From the NCBI GenBank assembly GCA_027563935.2, contig CM050449.1, forward strand, positions 61,694,056 through 61,758,055: a stretch of 64,000 nucleotides of DNA, given 5' to 3'. The notes under the pieces are model-generated. The model was not told the DNA's origin. It did not search any database and saw only the letters and a program-made list of their open reading frames with translations. The position numbers and the translations under genes are program-made. Of the stretch, positions 1 through 12,037 are shown piece by piece; position 1 is the stretch's first letter, and each line of letters begins with the position of its first letter. Source of the DNA: Costus lasius. Lineage: Eukaryota; Streptophyta; Magnoliopsida; Zingiberales; Costaceae.

Positions 1-865
1 GATGCCTTTACTTGGTTAAAAATGACACAGGAATATTGCAAACTGATGTAGTAGGAAGATGCGTTTTCTACTGCTTTTTCCAAAATCACGGGCGGGTTCC
101 GACAGAAATCTCAACCATGATTCTTATTCAGCTCAAACAGCAGAAAATTCGCCAAGAACATTATGGCAAGGAAGACACTCGGGCCACGGCTGCAATCAGT
201 AATAAAGAATTTCACAAGAAGATCATGACCGGGGAACGCTAAAAGTCGTGACCGAGATTTTTCAGAAAAGGCAAAACGAGACTTACCTGCCGAAAGATAC
301 ATGGCAGACCCGTAACTATAGGCACGGCCATGGAAATTTTCGTGTAATTTTATAGAGACAATCGAGGGTGGGTCATGATGAGAATCACGGGCAGGATTTT
401 CAGAAAACAGAATGCTTATATGTTGGACGAAAATGTCATGGCAGCACCGTTATCAAAGACACCACCGTGAATATATTAGATTAAAAGAACGCGGGAAACT
501 CACGACCGGGCCCTGACAGGAATCTCGAGCGAGATTACTAAACTTAACACCTTAATGGGTCTGCTTGGCCAGGCCGACCCGTTAGGCGATCCGTTAAGCC
601 AGCCACTTAAGCAGCTCGCCCGGGATTTCGCTAGGTGGTTCCCAACCTTTTCTGTCTCCGTACCCTTCGCCGACCCCACTGTGTGCCCCACCAGTCATCA
701 CCGTTGGCCGCCGTTCGCTTCATCGCCAACCACCAACCCTCCGGCGACCACTCCGATCATCTCCAACGAGCTCTCATTCTAGGATTTCAGTCCCTATTTC
801 ACCGTGAGCTCCACCTAAGTTAGCTGCTGAAGCTTCTGTGTCCTCTCTCCACTACTCAAGAAGCT
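1..865 (+). other. Ath-1 non-coding block upstream of the env-like ORF
   Basis: No supported gene. Positions 1-545 carry irregular repeats of a motif resembling ATCACGACCGGG or its variants, seen near 88, 227, 248, 383 and 502. These are usually followed by TTTCAG or CAGAAATCTC. Similar motifs recur in the Ath-1 LTR at 36370-36490. Positions 560-860 are GC-richer and pyrimidine-rich and end just before the ATG at 866. This matches the layout of Ath-2, where a hairpin-motif array also precedes the env-like ORF. The short ORFs here look like chance reading frames. Confidence 0.55.
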
Positions 866-1704
866 ATGCCACCCCGTAAGAAGAACACTGGGAAGTGACC
901 GGTGGGCACCTCAAGCCCTCGACCTCAGCCGCAGCAGCAGCAAAACACACTGCTGGAAATCCATATGCGAGATAATCACCAAGCAGCAAGGTACCAGGTG
1001 CTCTCCAATCAGGGAATCATCAATACACGCTATATTGATCCAACAACTCTCGCTTCACTGGGAATTTTAGATGACCGGCTATGGATGTTCAGGAAATTTG
1101 GTTGGGGTCATTTTCTCCAATACGCTCACCCCACCTACATACCTTTCACCTTGGAATTTCTCAGTTATGTAGAGCTTAAGGTCTCAGCTCTCGATACAGA
1201 CCCAGGGCTACTAAGTTTCAGGCTTGCGAATACGGAATACCGCCTGACCATAGCAGATCATAACTATATCTTTGGATTCCCCGGATTTGCTTCAAGAGTT
1301 GGTCCTCCTAACTTCAACGAGGACATCTTTTGGCATTGCATTTCCTCCATGAGCGCTTACTCGCCAAGGAACGCAAGGGCCTCCACATTATCAAACCCTT
1401 GCATCAGATACGCGCACCGCCTACTAGCTCATTCCATCTTTGCGAGGGAAGGAGATGGGATCGTCCGCCACCCGGAACTACTATGCTTGTGGGGTCTTCT
1501 TCATGGTTTCCAAATCAATGCCGGCTACCACTTAGCTCGGCAGTTCCTCCATGTCGCCCACGCTCAAAAAGGAGTTATCTGCATCAGGGGAATGATCACC
1601 ATGATTGCACTTTCTCTTGGACACAACCCATTCGGCCAGCCAGAGGCGGTAGGCAGCAGACGACTAGACCTTGAGCGCCTGCTTTCGATGAAGATGATTA
1701 TCAG
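866..1704 (+). pseudogene. Athila-type env-like / plant transposon ORF, N-terminal part
   Basis: An ATG at 866 begins MPPRKKNTGK and meets an in-frame TGA at 896-898. The same frame then stays open until Ang-1 breaks it at 1704. Residues after the stop include a Q-rich stretch, then sequence clearly similar to the Ath-2 ORF at 52884-54262: an NTRYIDPTTLASLG segment, FRLAN, NPCIRYAHR followed by AH, and a C-terminal MKMI. This family is the ORF found beside gag-pol in Athila-like elements, often called env-like or 'putative plant transposon protein'. Its biochemical role is unknown. No signal peptide or membrane segment is obvious in this half. The reading frame resumes in phase at 34103 after the inserted element. 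It is certainly broken now by the TGA and the insertion. Confidence 0.78.
1700..1704. repeat. Target-site duplication ATCAG, left copy, of Ang-1
   Basis: ATCAG directly precedes the TGAAAG end of the Ang-1 LTR and is repeated at 34098-34102 directly after the other LTR. Confidence 0.93.
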
Positions 1705-1841
1705 TGAAAGTCCCTAGCAAGGGGGGGGGGCGAAACCCTAATAGGCATGCACTTCTAAAATTTGCATGGGCGGAATCATAGGATTTCGAAAATCGGTTTG
1801 CATGTCATATAATCAACTTAAAGATTGTATAGATCAACACA

Positions 1842-1846
1842 AGGAT
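1842..1846. repeat. Target-site duplication AGGAT, left copy, of solo LTR 1
   Basis: AGGAT precedes TGTTGGGG and recurs at 3525-3529. The uninterrupted site is seen in the other Ang-1 LTR near 32565-32575. Confidence 0.93.
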
Positions 1847-3524
1847 TGTTGGGGTATGCCCTTAAGGCTAATGTTTGAGGCCTTGGGATTGTATCAGTAT
1901 CATGTAATAAACTCTTATGTTTATAAGGGCATGGTTATTATTCAGGTTGCTACATTGTCTGCTGCAATATATATGTTCTTCTGAATAATGTCTCAAAGCT
2001 GTTCAGCTAGGCTGACATGCAGTTAAGTCCTTAGTCGATATATCTTGGTGAACATGAGACAGCCTTGATATGATTGAGACTAATATGTGTTCTAATCTTA
2101 TAGGATGCTTCGAGCATGGAATAAGATGTAGACTCATGGGTACATTGGATGTACTGGACTGACCCTACTAGGATATTCAATTGCTTGTCACAATGTGAAT
2201 AATCCTTGATTGTAACAAGTGGCACATTTCCTCTGACTTGAGATCACTTGTGTTTTCTAAATGATGATTGTCATTGTTTTGAGGTAGTTCAATATCATTT
2301 GAAACATAATGATTATAGACTATCTTGGATGGTGAGCTTGAGTCAGGTTAGGGCACTAGTGATAGATATAGGATTGCCGTCTCCTTGTTTAAGGAGTGTG
2401 ATGTTCTAAAGGGGCCCCCCCTGGATGAGATGATTGAGAAAGTGTATGGCCATACCCAGGTGACTCTGTTCATTTGATCTAATCATGCTCATCATATTGG
2501 AGTTACAAGCTTGACAGGCTTGTCCAATAAGAACATCCAGTGGCAAAGGAAACATGTATGCCTTGTGAAGTTGATTCACACTTGTGCTGTGGTTTGGGTG
2601 TAGTCTTGGAAGACTCTTTCCTTTATATCGGGAGACAGTGATGTGTTGCTAGATACCCCTCACTGATCGTGATAACGTGAGTTATCGTTACCGACATTTA
2701 AAGGAAACCCTCAGGGTCGCACAATTTGATGATATGACTTACTTAAGTCAGATCGTGTGGACTGAATTGTTCAGGTTCAGTTTAAAGGGAATTAATCTCT
2801 GATTGTAAGCGAGATCTGGTCTGATCATGTTTGATTGATTAGGGCTTGAGATCGGTAAGCTTCGATCGAGAGAATGGATGCTAGATCGGTGAGATCAGGA
2901 GCATCAAAGAGATGAACGGTCAGATCTGGAGCCTTAGGGTTTAATTGAGATCTAGACCAAGTGGCTTGGGTTATTTGGCATTTGAACCGAATCAAATTAA
3001 ACCAGCTCATGGATGAGCGCTTGGTTCAAATCTAGAACAAGTTGCGATTGGGGTAAAACTTCATGGTCGCATGAAGAGGTGGTTTACTATTTTTAGAAGC
3101 CACTTTCACACGCCTCACGTCGCCACATTGCTCTCTCCCTTTCTTGTGCCCCGCCTCTTCCTCTCGAGAGAGAACTCTTGTATGTGTGAAGGTGGACGAA
3201 AATAAAGAAGGAGACTCTCGCCAAGCAACTCTCCATCCCTTCCATTCGATCAAGGACGCCTTTGGAACCTTGCTAGCACAAGGAGCACCAAGGAAGTGAG
3301 CGCATTCTCATCTTGTGTGCGCATCCTCTGGAGAAGATCTCTTTTGGTCTTTGATTTCAAGACATCGTCCAAGCGATGGCAATGGTGAGAACTTTTCTTA
3401 TCTATTCAAGTTTTGATAGTTGATCGTATAGTGCATGCTATCCGATTCTATGAAACCCTAGTATCCGCTGCCCATGTTTTTATTTGCGCCACTTTAGGGT
3501 TTCGCCCCCCTTCTGCAACCTTCA
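1847..3524 (+). mobile_element. Solo LTR 1 of an Angela-type copia element
   Basis: A 1678-bp LTR begins TGTTGGGGTATGCCC and ends CAACCTTCA, with no internal region and with the 5-bp duplication AGGAT on both sides. It is the same LTR family as Ang-1 and Ang-2 but in the opposite (+) orientation. Recombination between the two LTRs of a full element normally leaves exactly this. It carries the conserved palindrome GTATGGCCATAC at 2444-2455 and a stem-loop at 2671-2686. Confidence 0.93.
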
Positions 3525-3529
3525 AGGAT
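3525..3529. repeat. Target-site duplication AGGAT, right copy, of solo LTR 1
   Basis: It follows the LTR end ACCTTCA directly and matches 1842-1846. Confidence 0.93.
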
Positions 3530-5054
3530 CATACCATTGCCATTGCTTGGATGGCGACTTGGAAGAAGAGGGCGAGCGGCTCTCCTCCAAAGGTGACGCA
3601 CACAAGGTGAAGATGACTACTCCCTTGGCGTCTTTGTGCTAGCAAAGCTTCAAGGTTTCCCTTCGTGAAGGAGATGAGAGATGTCTCTTGGTTTTGTTCT
3701 CTTCTCCTTTGCGTGAAATCTCACCACCCGAGAGCAAGAGAGAAAGAGGGGCGAGAATAGGGGCGATCCCTCGAACGTGAGGCGTGCTACCTATTTTGGA
3801 AAGCATGACTTCCAAAAATAGTAAACCCTCACACGTTCAAGTGTTCACGCTTAGTGAACAAATCGCAATGTTCTCCCCTTTGAACCATGCGCTCACTTGA
3901 TGAGCCGGTTCAATTACATTTGGTTCAAAGACCAAATTAAACCAAGCATTGGTCTAGATCAAATTAAACCATAAGGCTCAAGATCTAACCATACATCTCT
4001 TGATGCTCTTGATCTCATCGATCTAGCATCAATTCTCTCGATCGAAGCTTACCGATCTCAAGCCCTAATCAATCAAACATGATCAGACCAGATCTCACTT
4101 ACAATCAGAGTTTAAACTCCTTTAAACTGAACCAAAACAATTCAGTCCACACGATCTGACTTAAGTAAGCCATATCATCAAATTGTGCGACCCTAAGGGT
4201 TTCCTTTAAATGTCGGTAACGATAACTTACGTTATCACGATCAGTGAGGGGTATCTAGCAACACATCACTGTCTCCCGATATAAAGGAAAGAGTCTTCCA
4301 AGACTACACCCAAACCACAGCACAAGTGTGAACCCAAGTCACTTGACATATGTGTTTCCTTTGCCACTGGATGTTCTTATTGGACAAGCGTGTCAAGCCT
4401 GTAATTCCAATATGATGAGAATGATTAGATCAGATGAACATAGTCATCTGGGTATGGCCATAAACTTTCTCAACCATCTCATCCAGGGGGCCCCTTCAGA
4501 ACATCACACTCCAAACAAGGAGACGGCAATCCTATATCTATCACTAGTGCCCTAACATGACTCATGCTCATTATCCAAGATAGTCTATAACCATTATGTT
4601 TCAAATGATATTGAACTACCTCAAAACAATGCCAATCATCATTTAGAAACAGAAGTGATCTCAAGTCAGAGGAAATATGCCACTTGTTTGCATATAAGGA
4701 TTATTCATATTGTGACAAGCAATTGAATATCCTAAGTAGGGTCTGTCCAGTACATCCAATGTACCCATGAGTCTACATCTTATTCCATGCTCGAAGCATC
4801 CTATAAGATTAGAACACATATTAGTCTCAATCATATCAAGGCTGTCTCATGTTCACCAAGATATCTCGACTAAGGACAAAACTGCATGTCAGCCAAGCTG
4901 AACAGCATTGAGACATTATTCAGAAGTATACATATTGCAGCAGATGATGTAACAACCTGAATAACAACCATTGCCTTTATAAACATAGAGTTTATACATG
5001 ATACTGATAACAACCCAAGGCCTCAAACATTAGCCTTAAGGGCATACCCCAACA

Positions 5055-5071
5055 ATCTCCCACTTGCACTT
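5055..5071 (-). other. Ang-1 polypurine tract
   Basis: Minus strand reads AAGTGCAAGTGGGAGAT directly before the 3' LTR start TGTTGGGG, the usual position for plus-strand DNA priming in copia elements. Ang-2 is identical here at 40805-40821. Confidence 0.85.
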
Positions 5072-5125
5072 AATCTAATGGTTGAGAAATCTCAAACCCA
5101 TATTATTACAGTGCTTCCCATGCTT

Positions 5126-8100
5126 CTACTGCGCCAGAGGCTTTGTAAGCGGGTCAGCTAGATTGTCATCTGTATGAACCTTGCAGATTTTGATCTCGCC
5201 ACGATCAATGATCTCCCGGATCAAGTGAAACCTTCTCTGTATGTGCTTGGACTTCTGGTGCGACCGTGGTTCCTTTGCCTGTGCTATTGCTCCAGTGTTA
5301 TCACAGAAGATAACCAAAGGATCTGCACTCGAAGGAACAACACCAAGTTCCTGAACGAATTTACGAATCCACACTGCCTCCTTAGATGCTTCTGAGGCTG
5401 CAACATACTCGGCTTCTGTTGTGGAATCAGCAACAATTGACTGTTTGAAACTTTTCCACACACTGCTCCTCCATTCAAGCTAAAAACATAGCCTGATTGC
5501 GATTGGAAATCATCCTGGTCAGATTGGAACGAAGCGTTAGTATATCCTTCAATACTGAGTTCTTCCTGACCTCCATATATCAAGAACATATCTTTGGTCC
5601 TCCGAAGATATTTCAAAATGTTCTTGACCGCAATCCAGTGTGCCTTCCCTGGATTACTTTGGAATTGACTGGTCACGCTTAACCCGTAAGCGACGTCTGG
5701 GCGAGTACACAACATCACATACATAATGGACCCAATAGCCGAAGCATAAGGCGTATTGTCCATTTCATCTTTCTCAGTCTGTGTTTGTGGACATTGACTC
5801 TTTGAAAGATTCAGAGCATGTCTGACTGGAAGATACCCTCTTTTAGAATTTTCTAAATGGAATCTCTAGAGGACTTTATCGATGTAAGTACTCTGGCACA
5901 GCCCGAGAAGCCTCTTAGATCTATCTCTGTAGATCTTCACACCTAATACATAGGCTGCTTCTCCTAAATCTTTCATCTGGAAACATGTTCTTAACCATGC
6001 TTTGACCGCATGTAGTTCAGGAATATCGTTTCCAATGATCAAGATATCATCGACGTAGAGGACTAGGAAAGTAATCACGCTCCCACTAAACCTCTTATAT
6101 ACACACGGGTCATCTTCATTCTTGATGAAACCAAATTCACAGATTGATTCATCAAAACGAATATTCCAGCTTCTTGATGCTTGTTTAAGTCCATAAATGG
6201 ACTTCTTTAATTTGCATATTTTATGACGATCTGATGGATTAGTGAAACCTTCAGGTTGTGTCATATACACATCCTCCTCTAGTTTTCCATTAAGGAAAGC
6301 GGTCTTCACATCCATTTGCCAGATCTCATAATCATAATATGCCGCTATCGCGAGAATAATCCGAATAGATTTGAACATGGCTACAGGAGAGAAAGTTTCA
6401 TCATAATCTATCCCGTAGATTTGTTTGAAACCTTTCGCAACTAGCCTGCCTTTATAGGTAACCACGTTACCATCCATGTCAATCTTCTTCTTGAAGATCC
6501 ACTTACAGCCTATAGGGATTACTCCCGGAGGCGGATCAACCAAATCCCAAACTTGGTTATCTGACATGGAGTCCATCTCGGCTCGCATAGCTTCAAGATA
6601 TCTCGCTGATTCCGGTCCACTGACCGCATCCGCATAAGTGAGGGGTTCATCATCAATGATGTAGACTCCGTCATAGCACTCAGGCTGTCGACGGATCCTT
6701 CCCGATCTTTGCGGTTCCCATGATATTTGAGCCTCAGGTTGTTCAATAACCTGATCTACTGGCTCAGGCTCATCCAACTGTGCTTGACTACTTTGTCCTT
6801 CTTCTGGATTCTCATCCAGCTTTATTTCTCTCCCACTGGCTTCTTGCAGAAGAAATTCCTTCTCAAGAAAAATAGCCGTCCGAGCAACAAATACTTTGTT
6901 CTCTTTGGGATCGTAGAAATAATAACCCTTAGTTTCTTTAGGGTAACCGACAAAGATACATTTCTCAGATCTGCTCTCCAGTTTCCCAGAGGCGAGCTTT
7001 TTGACATAAGTCTCGCAACCCCAGATCTTAATAAATGTCAAGCTCGGCTGTTTCCCATACCATAACTCATACGGAGTCTTTGAAACTGCCTTGGATGGCA
7101 CTCGGTTTAGTACCTTTGCAGCTGTTTCCAGTGCAAATCCCCAAAAGGAGTAAGGTAGAGTAGCCTGACTCATCATAGAACGAACCATATCCAGTAAGGT
7201 TCTATTTCTCCTCTCGGACACACCATTCCATTGCGGTGTTCCTGGCGGAGTGAGCTGTGAGATAATCCCACACTCCTTCCGATAGTCAGTAAACTCATGA
7301 CTCAAGTATTCTCCACCTCGATCTGAACAAACTGCCTTGATATTTCGGCCTAGCTGATTTTGTACTTCATTTTTGAACTCTTTGAACTTGTCAAAAGATT
7401 CACTCTTATGTCTCATTAGATAGACATAACCATACCTACTGAAATCATCAGTAAAGGTAATGAAGTATGAATAGCCACCTCTGGCATGTTTACTAAATGG
7501 CCCACACACATCACTGTGAATGAGGTCAAGTAAACCTGAAGCCCTTTGACCTTTGTTGGAAAAAGGAGACTTCGTCATTTTACCCATTAAACAAGCTTTG
7601 CATGTATCAAGCTCCTCATAGGAGAATGATCCCAGCAGTCCATGGTCATGCAACCGCTTAATGCGCTTCTTGTTAATGTGGCCTAAACGACTATGCCATA
7701 ACAAGGTGCTGTCATCAGCATACTTGGCTTTCTTAATATCAATCTGCTGTATAGAACATTCCATGTCCAACATGAATAACCCATTGTTAATCGACCCAGT
7801 AGCATAAACAATATTATCAAAAGAAATATAACACTTTGAAATCTTGCATTCAAAGGAAAACCCTTTCCTGACAAGAGCAGGAATAGAGATAATATTCTTA
7901 GTTATGCTCGGTACAAAATAACAATTGTCCAGTTCTAATACAAGACCAGATGGTAAAGAGATGTGATATTCTCCTACAGCAACAGCAGCAACCCGTGCCC
8001 CATTTCCTACTCATAGGTCCACCTCATGCTGTCCCACCTGTCTTCTTCTCTTGAGTTCCTGTACATTTGAACAAATGTGAACTCTACATGCAGTGTCCAA

Positions 8101-8958
8101 CACCCATGAAATAGAAGAAGAAGATACCATGACTTCAGTCACGTAAATACCTGAGCCAGAAGCGAAAGAGTTGCTTCCCTTCTTATCTCCTTGGAGCGCT
8201 TTACAGTCCTTTTTCCAGTGACCCAGCTGGCCACAATGGAAACATCTGTATTCCTTTGACCGCTTTATCTTTTGCTTTAGAGCCTTGTTGTAGCTCTTGA
8301 TAGGGGCTTTGCCCTTCTTCCCCTTCTTCTTGTTCCTTGAAGGAACCATTAGGACAGAGGATGAAGGCTTTCCCTTCTCACGAGACTGAGTCTGCTCTGT
8401 AGTCAAGAGCATGTTCAGTAACTCTGCCGGCGTACAGTCGATCTTGTTCATATTAAAATTAATGATGAATGGATCGAAAGAGGCCGGGAGAGACTGCAGG
8501 ATGATGTCTACAACAAGCTCCTGATTGATGGTGTGTCCCAGTTTCTCTAGAGCCTCTTTGTACCCAATCATCTTGAGCACGTGAGCTCCCACTGGACTCC
8601 CTTCAGTCAGTTTGCTCTGAAAGAAAAGTTTAGTCAAGTTATAGCGTTCAGTCCTTGCCTGTGCAGCATACAGCATCTTGAGATTTGCTATAATTTCTAT
8701 AGCAGATAAATCCTCATGCCGACACTGAAGCTCTGGCGTCATAGACGCAAGCATAAGGCAAGCGACATCAATGCTATCATTGATATGCTTCTCATAAGCT
8801 TCCCGAACCGCCCTTGCGGCGTTCGCAGCAGGTTGAGGCGGTATTGCCGTCTCGAGGACATACAGTTTCCTCTCAGCCTTAAGAACAATCTTAAGGTGTC
8901 TGTACCAGTCTGAGAAGTTTGGCCCAGCAAACTTCTCCCTTTCCAGTAGGGATCGCAC
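5126..8958 (-). pseudogene. gag-pol: Ang-1 gag-pol polyprotein, degraded
   Basis: The frame from ATG 8958 encodes gag with an intact CCHC zinc knuckle (FHCGQLGHWKKDC) and a protease segment (SWVLDTAC). An in-frame TGA at 8011-8013 replaces an arginine codon present in Ang-2. The same frame then carries the integrase zinc region (WHSRLGHI), the catalytic core (HSDVCGPF, SDRGGEYLS, NGVSERRNR) and reverse transcriptase (QMDVKTAFLNG, LYVDDILIIGND). A TAG at 5866-5868 replaces a glutamate codon. A frameshift near 5455-5466 separates the two halves of RNase H; ADSTTEAEYVA is read in the shifted frame. The product would normally be cleaved into capsid, protease, integrase, RT and RNase H for copying in cytoplasmic particles and integration in the nucleus. 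With two stops and a frameshift it cannot make a full polyprotein. Confidence 0.95.
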
Positions 8959-9278
8959 ATTGAACGCTGTGGTGTTCGTTGCTGCAGTAATCTACAACAT
9001 TGCAAGAACAGCAAGGTCAGTATCAATGTTAGAATCAATCCAGGACTTAAGAATGATTCTTTTCTCACTATTTTGTCTAGCTGAAAAATCCAGCAAAACA
9101 GCCCGAAAGAGTAAAACTCTTTTAGTGAGATGGGATCCAGATTTCATACTTGGTCTCCGCGTCCCGCTCAGGCGAGATAAGATGCACAGAGAGTACAAGT
9201 ACTAATCTCTGGTAGGCAATCCCTGCCAATCGCCAACCCGTGCGATTCCCCTTCATCTGGGCAATCCAGCAGACTGTG

Positions 9279-9291
9279 CCAACTGAGTTGG
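9279..9291 (-). other. Leader hairpin 1 of Ang-1
   Basis: CCAAC-TGA-GTTGG on the + strand: a 5-bp stem with a 3-nt loop. It is kept in Ang-2 at 45017-45029. The near-palindromic form could allow RNA-RNA pairing; this is inference. Confidence 0.5.
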
Positions 9292-9486
9292 TACAACACA
9301 GTCTCTGATCCCACAGATGGCTGCCTCCATATAGCTACCATATGCTCAATATGTAACCTACATGGTCAAGCTGACCCGACCTACTCCCTGGACCACCACG
9401 TGCTATGCTGAGCAATGAGAAGCGATAAATCCCTTCTCTGTAACACGCAGGTGTAATCACACACCGTCTGAAGATAGATGGGCGTG

Positions 9487-9499
9487 CCCACTGAGTGGG
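9487..9499 (-). other. Leader hairpin 2 of Ang-1
   Basis: CCCAC-TGA-GTGGG on the + strand. It has the same loop and flanks as hairpin 1, with both sides of the stem changed together (A-T to C-G). The Ang-2 copy at 45226-45238 has a mismatch on one side. Confidence 0.5.
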
Positions 9500-10038
9500 T
9501 ACAACACGGCCCCAACGATAGTTAGAACAGTGAGGTTTCACGTCAGAAGGCTATCGTGCTTGATATTTAACGTTGGATTTTAACGGTCCTTTTATCTTCT
9601 TACTATCATTCAAATCCTATGGTGATAGCAGAAGAATAAATCATGCAGTTACTAAATTACTTAAACAGTAAATTAAAAGCATGATGATCTTATGTGGTAA
9701 AAGCCCATTAAGCCTAAGTAAGACCTTAATTAACTTAAGTCTTCACTTGAGCTCTTCATGGGTCTCTAGCATTTCATCTGGCCCAACCCGGGCCCAAGCG
9801 CCCACTACAGCTGAGATGCGCCCACCAGGTAAAATGCGCCTGTCCTAGAGTCGAACCCTAGACCTCCCACTGGTGAAGCCACTTGCTGCATGCGCCTCTG
9901 CCATGTGTGCTCTGTGCTCATGTCTGATTAAATTACAATTTAATCTATCTAGACATGATTGACACGCAGGTCAATTACACTTTATAAATTAATTAAAAAT
10001 GTGATGCGCATATCACAATAATAATTTACAATATCAAT

Positions 10039-10043
10039 CCAGG
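10039..10043. repeat. Target-site duplication CCAGG, left copy, of Tek-1
   Basis: CCAGG precedes TGTAAGATCC and recurs at 31691-31695. The unbroken site is visible in Ang-2 near 45707-45720 (ACCAGGCACGCAGG). Confidence 0.94.
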
Positions 10044-10164
10044 TGTAAGATCCAAGGATCTTAAGTCCTGGTAAGCATTATTTTTGATTTAAATAAACTC
10101 ATTGTCTGTGATATTTTGTTCATGATTTAAATAAAATTATTGACTGTGATATTTTGCTATGTAT

Positions 10165-10236
10165 TGGTTGTTAATTTATAGTTAATTAACTAGAGATTTT
10201 TGGTTGTTAATTTATAGTTAATTAACTAGAGATTTT
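10165..10236 (+). repeat. 36-bp tandem duplication in Tek-1 5' LTR
   Basis: The unit beginning TGGTTGTTAATTTATAG occurs twice in direct succession. The same pair is present in the 3' LTR near 17789. Confidence 0.85.
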
Positions 10237-11806
10237 TGGTGGTTAATTTATTCGATTATTGGTTGTTAATTTTGTTGGACGTTAATTAGCATAATGGATG
10301 TTAAATTTAACTAGCTTATTGGATGTTAGTTTAATCCTTATTGGATTTGCGTTTAAGTGAATTCATTAAATGGATGTTAATTTAAATTCTTATTGGATGT
10401 TCACTTAAACCATGGGTTATTGGGTTGGCGCTAATTGGGTTTTAAAATTCAAAATTATTAGTTAAATGGATTAAACCCTTTTGAATTAATTGGTTAGCGG
10501 GTTAAACATTAAAAACAGAAATTTAAACTTTAAGTTAGTGATTTCGGCTAGGGTAGAGAATAGGCATTTTTTTTTGGCTTGGAGAAAAACCTTGGGCGAC
10601 GGCTAGGAGGAAGAAGGCGATCTTGGTGTTCTTGGAATTCCCTTGAGGTGAAGAAGCTTCCTTGGCGAGTTCTTGGAGATCCTTTGGGCGACATCAAGGC
10701 TTTAGACGATTTTTTGTGTGGAGGATTTTCGGTTTAAGAGGTGAGTGGGGTGTCTTAATTGATTTCTAGCATTTTGGTTGTGTTAATTGATGCATTAGAT
10801 TGATTAGAAATTTTACCATGTTAAAAACCGAAAACTCAAGACTTCTCTTTGTTATAAACCGAAAGTTACAATGGTATAATTATCATGAAAACTCAAGACT
10901 CCTTGTTAACTAAGGTTTTATTTAAGTTGGAAATTTTATCATGCTAAAAACCAAATTATGATGTATCTTCATGAAAACCAAAAATTTGTATAGGTGTATA
11001 TCTCATGAAAACCGAAACTTGTAGCTTGAAATTTAAGGTATTTTTATAGGGAATTTTGGTAGCATTAAACCATTGAATTGGGAGTATGAAATTCTTGTTA
11101 ACTAGGTATTTCATAGGGAATTTTGGTAATATTAAATCATTGATTTTTGGTAGCATGAGAATCTTGTTTTAAATAGATATTATGTTTGAAACCGTGGGCT
11201 AGATGTGATGTTTTGTGAACCAGATTGTAAGAGCATGGATTTTAATCTTATGTTGATTTTTATGGATGCCCTAATAAATGCTAATAATATTATAAGAGTC
11301 ATGTTTGTTTATTTATGACCATGAATCTTTGTTTGAGAAATTTGGGTGATAACTTAGCAAGGCTGCACTGAATTGATCAGCATGAAACCTAAGGACTACC
11401 CTACATTATGTGATTTTTTGGATGTTATGTGATTATGTGATTTTGAATATTATGCGGTTATGTGATTATGTGATTATGTGGTTATGTGATTTCAAATATT
11501 ATATGTTGTGATCATGGAATGGTTAGGACTAAGGCTAAGTGTAACTGTGTGCTCAATGGGATAGTTGATATGTGATATGTTAAGGGTTGGATATTTCAGC
11601 CCTGTATTGTGATATGTGAAGGGGGTTGATGTTCAGCCTGCCTGTTATGATTATTGTGATGGGGGTTGATGTTCAGCCTGCCCGATATGATTATTGTGAT
11701 GACTATCCTAGAGTCTAGTTGACACTTAGGAGTCCACCTTTGTGATATAAGATATAAGATGTGTCTGTTGTCCAGTAGGAACCCTTTGGGAGAATGAGTT
11801 TTGACG

Positions 11807-12037
11807 CAAAGTGCCATGTCTTGGTCGGACAGGGGGCCACCTCTTGATGTCATCACTCTTTTGTGTTATGGGGTGTCGTAGAGCAAAGTGCCACGTCATG
11901 ACCTGGCGGGGGCCACCTCTTGAATCTACACATCTTTTTGTGTTATGGGGTGTAGTAGAGCAAAGTGCCACGTCGTGACCTGGCGGGGGCCACCTCTTGA
12001 TTCTATACACTGTCCATCTATATGTTGCATGCAGGCT
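11807..12037 (+). repeat. Three ~77-bp tandem repeats with CCACGTCA-type sites in Tek-1 5' LTR
   Basis: Copies begin near 11807, 11884 and 11961, each with CAAAGTGCCA then GGCCACCTCTTGA. The second copy contains CCACGTCA (11891-11898) and the third CCACGTCG (11968-11975), cores bound by plant bZIP factors in known promoters. The first copy has CCATGTCT instead. An enhancer role is inference. Confidence 0.75.

Larger units (their letters stand above)
1705..5054 (-). repeat. Ang-1 3' LTR (interrupted 1847-3529 by a solo LTR)
   Basis: The parts 1705-1846 and 3530-5054 match the 5' LTR at 32423-34097. It starts TGAAAGTCCC and ends CCCCAACA on the + strand, i.e. TGTTGGGG...GGGACTTTCA in element orientation. 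A 10-G run lies at 1721-1730. A palindrome with a 4-nt loop is at 4221-4236. Confidence 0.93.
8959..10038 (-). other. Ang-1 leader, gag-proximal part
   Basis: Untranslated leader between gag and the Tek-1 insertion; it continues at 31696-32408. Several short reading frames occur but none is supported as a gene. Two short hairpins (9279-9291 and 9487-9499) share the flanks GTG and TACAACAC and are also found in Ang-2. Confidence 0.8.

Noticed and set aside
12..242. Short ORF of 76 codons at the window start
   Set aside because: Lies in the repeat-bearing non-coding block of Ath-1, has no recognisable domain and no counterpart in Ath-2.
11430..11490. GATTATGTGATTATGTG run as a microsatellite of interest
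   Set aside because: Short imperfect repeat inside the Tek-1 LTR, present in both LTRs with no sign of expansion.
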